From: Gyrodactylus bullatarudis
Taxonomy: Eukaryota; Platyhelminthes; Monogenea; Gyrodactylidea; Gyrodactylidae
Assembly (NCBI GenBank): GCA_012064415.1
Contig: SSNU01000075.1
Coordinates: forward strand, 338,458-402,457
Length of the DNA: 64,000 nucleotides
Direction of reading: 5' to 3'
Shown here: one piece after another, positions 21,690-34,263 of the stretch
How positions within the stretch are numbered: the stretch's first letter is position 1
Layout of the letters: each line of letters opens with the position of its first letter
Notes under the pieces: model-generated
What the model was told of the DNA's origin: nothing
What the model saw: the letters and a program-made list of their open reading frames with translations, nothing else
The model's database searches: none
Made by a program: the position numbers and the translations under genes

Positions 21690-21870
21690 ACCTTACCCCT
21701 CCTCCCTGTGATATTATTTCGATTCCCATTTGTCCAATCAGAGGATTTTTAATTTTTCAGTATTGTATGTATAAATATCTAGCCGGTGTAAGAGTCTGAT
21801 GAGAACCGATGAAATAAAAGCTTTATTACTCATTATTCACTCGTCTTCTAAATCCTCTAAGAAATGAATA
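21690..21870 (+). repeat. Penelope-like terminal-repeat segment with hammerhead motif
   Basis: GTGATATTATTTCGATTCC, CCAATCAGAGGATTT, AGCCGGTGTAAGAGTCTGA and CACTCGTCTTCTAAATCC occur in the same order as at 1330-1490. No endonuclease frame remains next to it, so it is a solo or truncated copy. Confidence 0.55.
21792..21831 (+). ncRNA. Hammerhead-like ribozyme motif, copy D
   Basis: This copy matches the classic core best: GAGT (21792-21795) pairs perfectly with ACTC (21828-21831). The core is CTGATGA (21796-21802), followed by an 8-nt stem II region GAACCGAT, GAAA (21811-21814), a perfect 5-bp stem III (ATAAA/TTTAT, loop AGC) and candidate cleavage base T21827. Here stem II is poorly paired. 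Confidence 0.52.
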
Positions 21871-22394
21871 TTTCTACTAATACAGATCAAATATTTTTCT
21901 CAAAAATAGATGTTTTCATGAAATTTTTCAAGTTTACTTTCCAACTTGATATTTTACCAGAAAAGTACTGTAATATCGAATAAAAGTCTCTTATTTTCGA
22001 TGTATATACATAGAAGATGTTTATCAAAACATTTTTATTCTTATGCGCATTTAATATAAAGAGAAGAGAGAATTTTGTCCGATTGTATACTGGATATTTA
22101 TCATTGCGCAGATATTTTTAGCTTCACTAATTGGGCTGGGCAATTTTTAAAACCAGCCCACAAAATCAACTGCCTAGATGTTTATCACCATACTCAATGC
22201 TCATCCTACATGTGACTCTCCTGAACACTGTACACTTTTATGTATTAATAGGAGTAGTATTTTCCAACCAGATAAATCATTTATTAACAGTTAGTTTAGC
22301 TTCTCTAATCAGATTAGAGATTGGCGTAATAATAAAGCAAGTTGACAAAAAACTCCATGTTTTTCTTCAGCTCCATGATCCCAAGAGTTGTTGA

Positions 22395-22845
22395 AATTAA
22401 CAATCTGGCCAAAATTAGGCCATTTTTATGAATTCTGAAATTGCTCAAAATGCCCACTTTTTAAAACTTTGAGCTCAAAATTTTTATCGATTTCGCGAGA
22501 TTTAAAGCAATTTTGGATCAAGAATAAACAAAGAATGCGAATTTAGCCATGGAAATTGAGAAGATAAATTTTTAAACTTTTGGTCATTCCCCTTCATGAT
22601 GCAATTGAAGAGTTGAATTTCTGTGGAATTCTTTGAATATGAATTTGGTCGAAATTGGGAATTTGGAGTTTTTTTCGAGATTCATAAAATGGCCTAATTC
22701 TGGCCAGATTTAAATTTTTATGGAAATCCTTTTTTCTTCTGAAGATTTCAAAAAAAAAATTTTTCCTGACTTTGCGAAGAAAAATATTGATTTTTCTGTA
22801 AAAACAGTGAGTTTTCATCATTGACATTAATTTTTTTGACTGAAA
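22395..22845. repeat. Foldback family F2, longer copy
   Basis: The two ends carry related inverted blocks (GGCCAAAATTAGGCC..., GCCTAATTCTGGCCAG), and the interior includes AAAATTTTTATCGATTT. Small open frames inside have no domain. Confidence 0.5.
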
Positions 22846-23089
22846 TTTCATGATTCTTTGAGATTTTTCGTGAAGAATATTTGGTTTTCACAAAAACTCA
22901 ACAATGATAAAAAAAATAATTTTTAAAACTTGATAATCTGTCTCTTTTCGCCAATTTTAAAATGTCCAAGAAGAAATTATTTTTTATAAGAATATACAAT
23001 GTACACTAGGCTAGGATGAAAATTTTAACCTCATGTTAAGACCAACTTTTCCAATAGAATTATCAATTCTAAGCATTATTTTGTATTGA

Positions 23090-23230
23090 TTCTCCATTAT
23101 GTCATCCGGTTTTAAAAATCCAAAATTTTTCAAATCGCCGCTCAATTTTCAATGAATTTTTACTACCCAATCACTAAAATCCGGAATATCTTGCTCATTT
23201 AATGAGTTTCATAATTTTTATCTTCAAAAA
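23090..23230. repeat. Dispersed repeat F4 copy
   Basis: Shares AATCGCCGCTCAATTTTCAA and ATCACTAAAATCCGGAATAT with 18300-18440. Confidence 0.5.
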
Positions 23231-23259
23231 TAGTAATCTTGTCATCAAGAGGGGTTTCA

Positions 23260-25360
23260 TGGTTAATTTCGTTATTTTATCATGTCCGTAGGATATTATG
23301 GAGTAAATGGGCAATGACTTAATGGAGAATGACATTCCCGCTTTAAAATAATGGAAACCATGATCTTAGTACTAAATTTTATCTGAAATATTAGTCCTCT
23401 CGTGGGTTGTTCGGAGAAAAAAAATTTCACGTTCTAGAGCTCAGAATTTTTATTAATTAAAATATAAAAGGGTTTTCAGATGAAATAAATATAAACCGCC
23501 CTAATATGAGAAAGTAGAAGATATCGTCTCCTTTGGCAAGAGACGTGGAATATAAACTCCCGCCACATCTGGATAGATAGGATAAATGGCAATTACTCTT
23601 TATCGGCCAAACATTGGAGAATTATTGCGCACTCAATTAAAATTGGAGTGAAAGAAAAACTCGATGACACATGGGAATGAAGAAATCTTGAATTTACAAT
23701 TTCCTCCCAAAGTTAACCTGCATTGTTGAGAAGAGAGAGAAATTATTCCGTTTTTCTCCTCTTTTTTTCAAAACGACAAGAGGTAAGAACTTGAATGTGT
23801 GAATTGGTTTATGCCTCAGGGGACACACAAAGACTCTCTCTCTTTAAATGGTGGCAAAGATTATCGTTATTATTTTGGCCTGAAATGAAGAATTCACCGA
23901 CAGGTGATGAAAAAACACTCTTTAAATTATTCAAAGGGAAATGATCCCTCAGTTGAGAATTCCAATGACTTTGCTGGACATTTGATTCTATAATTGCTCT
24001 ATTTTTAAATTGTTTATTTCTCTTCTAAATTACCTGCAATTTTAAAGGGCCAGGCATCATCTGTGGCACGACCTATTCATGTTCTAAAAGTCTTATTTGT
24101 AAATTTGGGATCTATCTATTCCTATGACTTACGTAGGAAAAATTTTAAATTTGTTGAAATAACCTCATATATATTGATATTTCTCCAGATTTTACGCCTA
24201 TCGCATCTAAGAATTTCTCCATCATTCTTCAAGACTTGACTTATTTTCTCCTTGAGTTGAAGATTTTTATTTCTACTACAATATTGAATTTTGAGGCTCC
24301 CTAAATATTAGAGTTAAAACTGATTACTCCAAGTCTTTACCCCTTTCTTCATTAACCAGATGATTTTCGAATTCCTCGCAGAACCTACTATTCATAATTT
24401 CAGTATTTATCCAATAATTAGATCATTTTTTTAATTTTTTATTTAAATTATACTCATTATATACTCATTAGTATTTCAATCAAAAATATCTTTTGTGATT
24501 AGATGAACGAAATTAGAAAACGTTTTTATAATTATTTATTTTCATGATTTCTTTTAATAAAGTTGCAAAACCGATTTAAATTTGAATAACCTTTAATAAC
24601 TTGTTGAAAAAGAAATTTATTTCCCATGAATATTATTACACACCTGTTCTGTTAAAAAACGTTTTTTATTTGAGAGTTTTGAACAGAAGAAATATTCATT
24701 TTTTAAAGGATTTAGAAGACGGGTGAATATTGAGTAGTAAAGGTTATTTATTATACTGGCATTTATATTTATGCATTAAATTTTGGAAATTAGAAATCCC
24801 CAGATTGGATATCTGAGAATTGAAAGGAGGGATAGGTTTTGACTGACCTCATAAAGGTTTCTTGAGAAAGTTACATAATCTTATTTAAGATTTTATTTGT
24901 AAAGCATAAAAAAGATATTTTTGAGGGAAAATTTGTGGTGGATGCTTAAGATAATTCTGTCCAAGTTTCTATCAGGAAAGTATTCGAGATTTGTTGACAC
25001 TTTTTAATTATGTATTTCGTTTTTCATCTTCTCTCCTTTAATGTTATTTGAGAAGAGGATATCTTCTGTTATCTTCTTTCAAAAGAGGAATTTTGAAAGG
25101 GAAAAAAAGGAAGTAGTTGCTCAAATTTCATTAGTAACCTCACGTTCAGTGTGTTCTTTAAACAACAACAAGAGAAAGGAGTGTTATTACTCTCTTTAAG
25201 ATGATGAAAAAGAAGACGTTTTAAATTGAAATTCTTTTACTTCAGTCTCTTTCATTACATTATGGAATTCGACTTGAAATCTCTATCACCCCCAATAATT
25301 CTGAGAAAAATAAACAGATAAATAGTACTAGGGATAGATTTTTCAATTCAAATAATGGCC
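23260..25360. other. Intergenic DNA
   Basis: AT-rich and without recognisable genes. It contains a core-deleted hammerhead repeat at 24711-24770 on the minus strand. Confidence 0.3.
24711..24770 (-). repeat. Core-deleted copy of the hammerhead-bearing repeat
   Basis: On the minus strand it reads ATGCCAGTATAATA, then jumps to TTACTACTCAATATTCACCC and GTCTTCTAAATCC. Flanks match copy D, but CTGATGA and GAAA are missing. Confidence 0.45.
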
Positions 25361-25365
25361 AATGT

Positions 25366-25600
25366 GAGCTTTTTCACTTTTCTCGCCACTGTTGCTATTG
25401 ATTGGAGAGTTTTGGTGTTTTTTCAGCTCCCATTTTTACTATTTCTTTCTTGATTTGTAAGTTATTATCTTGAATGAACATTTAACTCATATCATTTTTG
25501 AAGAATAACCCCAGATGATGATGCTTCAAGAAATGTACATTTGGTTTTAATATATCTTTTACTTCAATTTTCTAAATTATGAATATAAGTGAATTTTCGT
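25366..25600 (+). mobile_element. Penelope-like element 3' UTR fragment
   Basis: GGCCAATGTGAGCTTTTTCA and TTGGAGAGTTTTGGTGTTTT match the 3' end of the element at 2150-2830 (from 2597). Coding sequence is absent: a strongly 5'-truncated insertion. Confidence 0.65.
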
Positions 25601-25797
25601 ACGTGTTTGAAAAACTACGTGAATTATTAATTCAAATACGTTCAATTTGATTTTCCCTGGGTGAAAATGTGGTTTGGAATGAATTTTTGTTTCAAATTTT
25701 CTTCTAAAATAATAAATTAAAAGTATTAAAGTAGTATTAAAGAGTATAAGAGAGATTTTGAATTTCCGAATCAGTGAAAATGATCTAAAATTAGTTA

Positions 25798-26245
25798 GTT
25801 TTTTTTGTTAGACGAATTTCTTATATTTATATAAAACTGATAATTACAAAATAATAAAGCATTTCTTTGTTAGAAATATTTTATTGATATGTACAATATA
25901 GGTAAATATGGTTATAAATAGTTATTCATATAAGGTTACAATAGACATAAGAATACTATAAAGATTAAGTCCAGTTGAATTTGTTCAATAAAGTCAATTA
26001 TCTAAATGAATCTGAGCATTAATTCGAAGACCAAACTGTATTTTGACATTTATAAATGTAAGGAAGAGTATAAGAGAGATTTTGAATAATCTATTTTTGA
26101 TCTAATATATAACATAATAGATTTAAGATCATGGGCGTTGTTACAATCTGAAAGATTGAATTTAGCGTCTAATTGTCTAAAAGACGACAATAAGATATGA
26201 TCATTATAGTTTTTTTTCTGAGATTGTAAGAGGAGGTTTTATGAT
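25798..26245 (-). mobile_element. 5'-truncated LINE copy (C-terminus and 3' tail)
   Basis: The minus strand encodes LLSSFRQLDAKFNLSDCNN and SIMLYIRSKIDYSKSLLYS, matching the C-terminal region of the copies at 38265-38648 and 39883-40221. It ends near 25798 with the inverted TTTTTTTGTTAGAC tail. RT sequence is absent. Confidence 0.65.
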
Positions 26246-26565
26246 ACAATTTATCAAGACTTAGGTCAATATTAGCATTCTCAGCCATGGTCATCCAAAC
26301 GTTTCGACGGTGATTGTCTTCACACGCCTTCTTCAGTGGTACGACAAGTTTGTCAAAAAACAAATTACTACTTATATACTTTCATGGTCTCATACCTATC
26401 AGTTTTGTCCAATCAGATGAGAGAATAGAATAATACAAGAGGCTGACCTATGATAATAAAGTATAGATAATCAGATCAGAAAAGAGTTATAATTTTTCAT
26501 CCGATTTAATTAAATTTTATTATAAAACCTCCTCTTACTATCTCAGCCATGGTCATCAAAGAATT
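26215..26565. repeat. Element with inverted GTAAGAGGAGGTTTTAT ends and an internal RRNV motif
   Basis: GTAAGAGGAGGTTTTAT near 26226 is inverted near 26519 (ATAAAACCTCCTCTTAC). CTCAGCCATGGTCATC is repeated directly near 26279 and 26544. The minus strand encodes PLKKACEDNHRRNVW, a motif often seen beside Penelope-like elements in animal genomes. CCAATCAGATGAGAG near 26411 resembles the CCAATCAGAGGAT block of the hammerhead repeats. Confidence 0.4.
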
Positions 26566-26789
26566 CTAATATTGACCCAAGAAATTTTGAAATTTTTATT
26601 ATGAAATTAAGCTAAATATATTCATGGTATTCACAGGAAAAAGAGCCGCCTAATGACAATTCAAAATAAAAACTTGTAATTTTCAACTACAAAAGGGGAT
26701 CAAGATTTTTCTACTCAGTGATAGTCGAATAAAGAAAAATGTTGATCCCAAATATCCGCATTTAATTAATTGGTTCAAATCTTCAAATT

Positions 26790-26985
26790 CGATGAAAATT
26801 TTGACCTCAAAAGTTGAAAAAGTGGAAATTTGGTTCATTTTCGAAATCCAAAAATTCGCCTAATTAAAATTGGTCAGATTAACTTATTAGCTCATTTCGT
26901 TTTAGAATTGAAAAAATTAGAAAAATATTGAGTTTTTTGTAAAAATAGTAAATTCTCATCTTCATGTCAATTAGGTTTAGTTACA
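26790..26985. repeat. Foldback family F2 arm
   Basis: CCTCAAAAGTTGAAAAAGTG through GTAAATTCTCATCTTCATGT, as at 21185-21425. Confidence 0.55.
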
Positions 26986-26989
26986 GTAT

Positions 26990-28827
26990 GAAAGATAATA
27001 ACTGTATAATAAATATTTTCTATTTTTCGTGATTTCCACTAATTGATATGAAAGCAAAAGTCAGGCTGGCTAGTAGAGAAAAAGTATGAGGCCTAATTAG
27101 AGACCTTGATTCTTCGTTAGTTATGGTTAGAATACAATGAATAAATCTTGACAGGCTATAGTTCCACATTCACAAGTTGCTAGATGAGAAATCTGCTAGC
27201 AGGTGACAGGAAAAAGGAAAGATTTTTCTTTTTTCTTCTTCTCAAAAAGGCCATTCATCGCCAGATGATGGATAAAAGAATGGTTTTTTTCATGTAGCAG
27301 ATTTGATATTGAATATGGAGTAAATTTTAATAATTGCCTTGATTTAATTCCTTTCTGTAATTAGTAAAATGACCAGATTTTTGCATTGTTCACCATTAGA
27401 TTTATGAAACCGATTTTATTTTTTAAATTAGAGTTTAAATTTTTTTGTCAGAAAATAAATCTGTATTCAAAGTGAATTATAATGAGTACATAAAAATTGA
27501 TTAAAATCATGGATTAAAAAAAATCCCTCTAAGAAGTTTTAACCTTAACTTATAGTTTATAGAGATTAGAGTTTTAGTAAAGAGCTTTCCAATAACTGTC
27601 ATCATTGTATAATTTACTTTTAGTGATTTTTTCACATGAAAGAAACATTACGTCATTTCTGGGGACATGATCAGAAAATTAAAGAGTTTAATATTAAAAC
27701 TCGAAATTTTTCCTTAGAAATATTTTGATTTGGCCTCCAAAAACCTTTTAGACCTTTAGACCTTGATGGAAACATTTATATTCGTGTAAGAATTGCCAAA
27801 TTCACCGAGAATAGCTTTATAAAGTTTATACATATCTGATACATGCTAATTCAAACAAAGTGTTTTCCTCAAACAAATTCTTTCTAAAAAAATCGAATGT
27901 GCAATCTGCTAGGGTTTAAAAATGACCTAATTTTTGATCGATAACCCATGGACTAAACTGTGGATCTACTAAGCGATTGTAATATCCCTAGAATATACCT
28001 TCCCCTTCCTCTACATACTGACTGGTTATCTCGACTGTTTATTGTTCAGAGAATAATACAGTTTTCATTCCTTTTTTGTAATAGGAAGTAGAGAGGACTA
28101 TTTACTCAATTGTAACAATAATTAGTACATATTTCGAATGAATTTATTTTTGAAAAAAAGAAAATATGTCAAGGTTATTCATTGTGTTATTATTACCTGC
28201 AATAAAGTGGGAAGGTTATGGCATTAGATTGCATCCACATGAACATCTTTTAATAGTTTCCAATATTCTAAAGCTAATTCATTCACTAGAATTTTAAATG
28301 TAATTTTTATAACAATTAACTCTTAAAGTCTTTAAGAGAACTTTATTTTCATGACTCGCATTCAATACTTTTTCCATGATATGGTTTATTCAGGATTTAT
28401 AGATAAAAAATTTGGTCCTCATCTAAAAGCGGCTATCTTTGAGCTTTAGCTGATTGTGTTTGAATTCTATGGATATAATTACATCGCAATTGTCGTCTTA
28501 CTTTTCATGGGTTTTCAAAAAAAAGAACGTTCACAAAAGAAAGTCAGAAAATAAAACGCTTGTTTATATTATTATATAATATTTTTTATTTAAATTTTCA
28601 ATCTCATTAATAAATAGATATATTTTTTGAAGATTACACTTTTTTTACAAATTTAAATATGGACAGGTTTCTATAGTGGATTCTTCTTCTTTTATCATAA
28701 AATTGATTACTGTATATACTTTAGGTTTTCTTTAGTGAATGATAATCATGATTTAAATTAGTAATTAATCAATTACATTTGAGGGTTTCTTATGAAAACT
28801 AAAAAAAGAATTCTATCAAGCACGGAA
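26990..28827. other. Intergenic DNA and 3' flank of the Scratch gene
   Basis: No recognisable gene. A candidate polyadenylation signal for the minus-strand Scratch gene (AATAAA, plus-strand TTTATT) lies near 28583-28588. Confidence 0.3.
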
Positions 28828-31800
28828 TCAGTTATCGTCGACGAGAGAGGCCAAGGAAAATGGAAGGTGATTCGTTAGAGTCAAACTCGGCACCTGTGTT
28901 GGAAGTTCATCAGTTGGTGAACACAAGGAGACATTCATACCATCCGGACCATTACACGTTTCCATATGCTTGTTGAGGTAGGACTTCAAGACAAAACCCT
29001 TCTCACAGTTGGTACACTGAAATTGCTTCATCTGCGAATGAATCTGCATATGAGCCCTGAGGTTTGAGCGGTCAGCAAAGGCTCTACCACAATGAGCGCA
29101 ACCGTAGGGTTTCTCCCCTGTATGAGCTCTACGATGGCCTTGCAATAGCCAGGGACGGGAGAAGGCCTTACCACAAATATCACAACGATGCCTCAAGTCA
29201 TGAGTCAGAATATGCATAGATAGAGCGGGCATAGAGACGTAGGCTTTCCCGCAATGCGGACACTTTTTGGCCATTTTCGAGTCCAAACTTCTATGCGTCT
29301 GTTTGTGACGACTCAAATTTGACGAGGTTGCATAATGCTTTCCGCACTCTGAGCAGGAATACCTCTGATTGCGTTTAGCCTCGTTTTGTTCACTGCAAAT
29401 ATTCATGATGAGTGAGTTTTCAGAGGAACTATTGTTGCCATTTGAGCTGGTTACATTGATGGGCTGAACAATCGAGGCTGGCGGGAAAGAGTTCTGGTCA
29501 TCAGTTGATTTATTTGTGCTAGAGTTTGATTTTCTCCTCTTTGACCGGCCGTCGGAAACAAAAAAGGCATCATATGTGTAGCCAACAGTGATGCCGGCTT
29601 GAAAACCAGACTTCTTTGAACTCCTGTTGGTCTGGGGTGTAGAGAAACTGTTGCCCGAGGTATCTGAACTTTCATGGGGAGGAGACCCGCTGGAAGATGA
29701 TGTGGAATAATGAAGTTCTTCCACCGGTGGAGGAGTCGATGTGGCATTGGAGAAGATGCCGCTCTCGTGGGAAGAATTCTCCTGCGTTTGATTCAAAATA
29801 TTCATCTTTAGATTGCTGAGATTTGCATTTGAGTTGTTATTGTTATTATTATTATTCGATTGGACACTGTTTTGAGCCAATTGAGCAAGGATATTGTTTA
29901 AATTGGACCTGAAAATCTCTTGAAAGTTGACATTGGGCTGCTTTGAGTCTAGGAAGAGAATATAAATTCATTATCAACATTGAACAACATAATGATCAAC
30001 TTGTATTGAAAAAAAAAGTTAAAACAATTCCCTAGTCTTGGTGTGTGTGTTATAAAATGATGAACAGACACGCGTTCATCCTCAAGTCTACCCAACCCCC
30101 TCACCCCATCTAAAAAAGTAGATAGAATGGCAAACAGTCTGCTCAGGAATTTGCGCAGTGTAGAAGTGGTGCCTGACAGGCCCTTCTTTTTTACTCTACA
30201 CGATAAATGTTAAACGTTTACTCAATGTATTAATAATGATGATGATATTAAAGTTGATGAAAAGATTTCTTCTAGTTTTGAAGAGAGACTATCCGAACAG
30301 ATGTTCAACTCCTCAGGGCTACCCGAAGCCTTTTTACGTCCCGAGAATGGAAAAAAATCTAGACATGTGAAAAAGAGTATTTTCCTCCTTCCTCACACAC
30401 ACACATGTGGACAGCTTTTTTATTGACAATCCTCCTCAAAGTCAAAAGGTCTATAGTAATTTTGAGCGAACTCAAGAAGAAAAGAAAACAAATCAGATAA
30501 AAAGCAAAATCTGTTCTAATTAGGGAAACTCCTGCAAATTTGACAAGAGAGAAGAGGGGAATTTGAAGATGAAGTAAATTTTGTTTACATTTACATTTTT
30601 TTGTTTGTATGCAATGATGATAATAATAATTACCTTATTACATATTATCGTTTCTTGTTGTGTAAATTAACTATATTTGCGCGCGTACCTTACACACACA
30701 CACACACACGCACGCACTTGTTCTAGCCTCTTCAATGAAATTTTTAGTTGTAAAAAATTGATTATAGTAATAAAAAACCATTTAACCATGCTTCTTCTTC
30801 TTTACTTTAAAGTAATCCTTTTAGTGTGTGTATATCAGTGTAACCAGTAACATTTAAGCAAGTGTCTTTTCCCTCTTAACAGACAATACAAATTGCTTCC
30901 ATCTATACATTATTTTAATGGTTGTAATATGAATAAACATTCTTTTTTTTATTCTCCTACAGAATTTGTATCCAGGTTAATTTTATTTACAAACCTCAAC
31001 TCTCATTTAATAGCTCTAAAGTCTCATTCCCTCTCTAAGAATTATTTCCGAACGAAACCCCATCTGTCCCATTGAATATGAGGGAAAATTTTCAAGATTT
31101 TCAAGCCCTTCCTCTCTCGTCAGGAAGCTAATCTCATGCTGAGACATTGTTTTTCAAAAGTAAAAAATTTAAATTAACTCAACAGAATGCTCAACATTTC
31201 TTCTCTTTCATCTTGTTACAAAAAAAAGAGTTCACATTCCCATGTTATAATTGACAAGATACTCAGTTAATGAGCAACATTTTGTGGGACCACACTAAGA
31301 ATGGCTGCAGCAGCAAAAAAATGTCATCCAATTTTGAATTTTTCTGCATTTATCATTCATCATTCACCATTAAAAAAACACACAGATAATGTGAAAGAGA
31401 GAGAGAGTATATATTGTGGATAAATGTCAACTTTCATTAGATAAAACATTTAAAGAGATGCAGATATACATAGAGTGGACATTTGGTTATCGGAGACTGA
31501 GATCTGTGTGGAATTGTTACAAGTAAGCAAACAGCATACTCGGAGTCATTATGAATTTGGCCTTTTTCTAAAAGTCTTCGTCTCCTAGCTTTACAGCTTT
31601 TTTTCATTGAGAGAAAATTACAATTTGAAATGGAATAGAATTCATTTAATACTTAAAAATTTGAATACTACTGTACTGTATCTCAGGTTATTATTTTAGT
31701 TTGTTTACGTATTTGCCTCAACACATTTTAATTGACTAATTGAATAAAATTGATTCCTAAATCTGCGCATTTAATCTCACCTCTAATTAAAGAGATTATC

Positions 31801-33713
31801 ATAGACATTATGATTTTATTGTTGCTAGCGTAAACATGGTATGTATCAAGAGAGTGAGAGAATTTTTGTGTGAATTTGGCTAAAAAGTGACTTTTCCCTT
31901 TCATATACACACACACGCATCCTACAACTTCTTGGCCAGGCAACCAGATAGGGTGAAATGACTTTGTGTGTGCAGAGAGAGGGAAGGAATTCAGAAGGTG
32001 TTCAGGCAGGGTTACTCTATGGAAATGAGATCTCGTCTCTTACTCCCTTCACAATTCAAGCTATGCATCAAGAATCATACAGGAAGTTTCCCCTTCTTCT
32101 TCTTTTATTCTGAGAAACATACAAACTGCATCTGTCGACTACCCCTCTATTATTTAAAATTAAAATGAAAAAGAAGAAGCATGGGAAAGTTATTTTCGCA
32201 GAATGTCCTAGAAATTCATTTATCGAATTTCCTATTTCTTTCTTTCTTCTTCAAAACTCTCTTTTTTTCCCCTCAAACAACAACAAATATAAATAATAAT
32301 GCTTTTATCAGAAAGGGGAGATTAGAAAGCGAGCGTGCCTTCATGGCAGGATAATTATTATCAAGGGAGAGTGAACGATTTATATATGTACTTCCTCTTT
32401 TAATAATAAACTGTCGTCAAGTCACTACAACAACAAGACAGTAAGAGAACTAGAGAATGTCTCCTTCTTTCTCTCAAGGCAAGATTCAACTAACTATAAA
32501 GTTGAAATTTAACTAACAAAAAGTGTGGCGCTAACTAACAAAAAAAAGAAGAAGCAAACGGTTCATTCAATGCCAATGCGACCATATGGTTTTTGAGAAT
32601 ACAAACTTTGAGTTCAAATATTTACTCAAAAAAAATAACATTTATCAAAATGATAAACTTTTCCTTATTATTTACTCATATTTTTGAGGCGGAACTCTTT
32701 TTTCGTTCAGTCCCAGGGATCATGAATGGATAATATGAAGAAGGAAGGAGAAATATAACGCCATACGACACCCCAATAATGTATATCTGAGCTATCTTTA
32801 CACCCCATCTATTTATTTCGAGCACCTGCCCGTCTGCCCTACACACACATATATAATAGGCAGTTGTTTTTCTCTTATAGAGTTTATCTTTCTATATCGT
32901 GATCATTATTAAGGGTGTCCCAACCATCCATACACCCCCCCCACTTTGTTCATCCTGCAAAAAATAGTCTCATGTGAAATAGATATTTTACTACTTGTCT
33001 AATTTACTCAATCATTCTCATTATTGTCGTTGTTTGGGTAATTTTTTATAGCAATGGGAAGAGATTTTTTCCATGTTCATTGTTCAAGTAACAAGACCAA
33101 AAGGATAATTGTAATATTTCCACGTTAGATACTAGAAAAAACTATTTACATGAGAGGAAAAACAAATCAGTCCTCAACTGTGTCAAATGTCTCTCCAGTC
33201 TAATTATTTAATGGTCCCTCTGTAATTCCGAATATTTGCTATTTCGAATGGTGTAGAAAATCAAGTCTATAATTGGGTTCTCTGTTGAATTTTCAATGAA
33301 ATTTTACAACGTTACGTAATGAATATAATTCAGTATTTTCAATGAAATTTTTACTACGGAATTACTAAAATTGGTCTTTGTTGTTAGTTTGATGTAATGT
33401 AAAAACTTGGGGGGCAGTGTAAATAGGATAACTCACAAATTTCCTCTTCATCCGAAGGTGTCTTGTCATGAAGCTTTGGGACATTATCACGAGGAAACAT
33501 TGTTTTATTCTCCAATTGACTGAGGCCAAAATCCATAGCGACAGACTGAAAGGGCGACGGTGCATTCACAGAGGTTTGCATGATTGAATTCTGAGCCAAG
33601 ATCTGGCCCAATTTCCACAGGGCTATTTGGGCCGTTGGATTAACCTGTTCATTGTTTTGCTGGGTGAATAAACTCCGATTTGCTTCCATAAAGGGTAGAA
33701 TGTTGTTGAACAT
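28828..33713 (-). CDS. scrt: Scratch-type Snail-superfamily C2H2 zinc-finger transcription factor, two exons
   Basis: Exon 1 is 33713-33437 (donor T|GTGAGT) and exon 2 is 29948-28828 (acceptor TTCCTAG). They join in phase 1 to give 465 residues. Five fingers lie at 291-311, 322-342, 348-368, 376-396 and 404-424, the last of C2HC type. Finger sequences such as YATSSNLSRHKQTHRSLDSK and FSRPWLLQGHRRAHTGEKP are diagnostic of Scratch. The Scratch signature TYDAFFVSDGRSKRR is at 217-231. Scratch proteins bind E-box-like sites in the nucleus and mostly repress, chiefly in neurons and in cell survival control. The family's usual SNAG start (MPRSFLVKK) is absent; the protein begins MFNNILPF. Two similar helix-like stretches, LGQILAQNS (35-43) and NNILAQLAQNS (110-120), and a poly-Asn run (about 124-131) precede the fingers. 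An unseen upstream SNAG exon remains possible. Confidence 0.93.
29949..33436 (-). other. Large intron of the Scratch gene
   Basis: A 3.5-kb intron nearly free of the foldback repeats found elsewhere. It contains CA-rich microsatellites (30690-30720), pyrimidine tracts and many mixed-complexity blocks. Regulatory content is plausible but not shown. Confidence 0.45.
30690..30722. repeat. CA/GC dinucleotide microsatellite
   Basis: Run of CA units passing into CGCACGCAC, within the Scratch intron. Confidence 0.8.
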
Positions 33714-33824
33714 TGTTAATTTCGTTTTTCTCGCAGTAAGAAAATTCTCTTGCTTCTCTTGTGGAATTGTTGCTTATTTTCTTATATACACACGCTACTG
33801 TCGTTGTATAGAGAGAACGTTTTT

Positions 33825-33842
33825 CTTCTTTTATATATAATC
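33825..33842 (-). promoter_or_regulatory. Candidate TATA box for the Scratch gene
   Basis: On the minus strand, TATATATAAAAGAAG lies about 115 bp upstream of the ATG at 33713. Position and sequence fit a TATA promoter, but AT-rich context makes chance matches common. Confidence 0.3.
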
Positions 33843-34200
33843 TCAGTGTTGAATTTCTTTTCGCTACTTGTACTATCTGTTAGTGTATTATTCCGTGTTT
33901 TCCTTCTGTTCTTACAGTGTACACAGATAGATGTATATAAAGTCTATTCCTCTTCTGAAGCGTATATATCTGCACACACAAGTGACTGTTGGCAATATTG
34001 TATATCTGAATATATATGAAATTTAGATGTGGGGAGGTGATGAGATTGGTATATGAATAGATCGAGAAGATCTATTGTGTGTATATATAGGGACGCATTC
34101 AACTGTTGTTTGCCAATATTATTACTGGTTGAAGAGTTCCTGTTCAATTCAAAATAACATACAAACAGTGTGTATATGCATCAGATACGCAGACTAAACC

Positions 34201-34263
34201 ATGCTGGAGGATCCCTTTGATGATGAGGAAATTTGGGGGTGTGCATTTTTATGCACTGGCAAG
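34201..34263 (+). CDS. Candidate first exon of a divergent unknown gene (weak)
   Basis: AAACCATG starts a short frame MLEDPFDDEEIWGCAFLCTGK that ends at a plausible donor AAG|GTAATC. It diverges from the Scratch gene by about 490 bp. No second exon was identified: the open stretch at 34482-34685 (67 codons, no known domain) does not join it convincingly. It may be chance. Confidence 0.15.

Noticed and set aside
33750..34147. Small open frames on both strands upstream of the Scratch gene
   Set aside because: Overlapping, low-complexity or hydrophobic, in the likely promoter/5' UTR; no domain.
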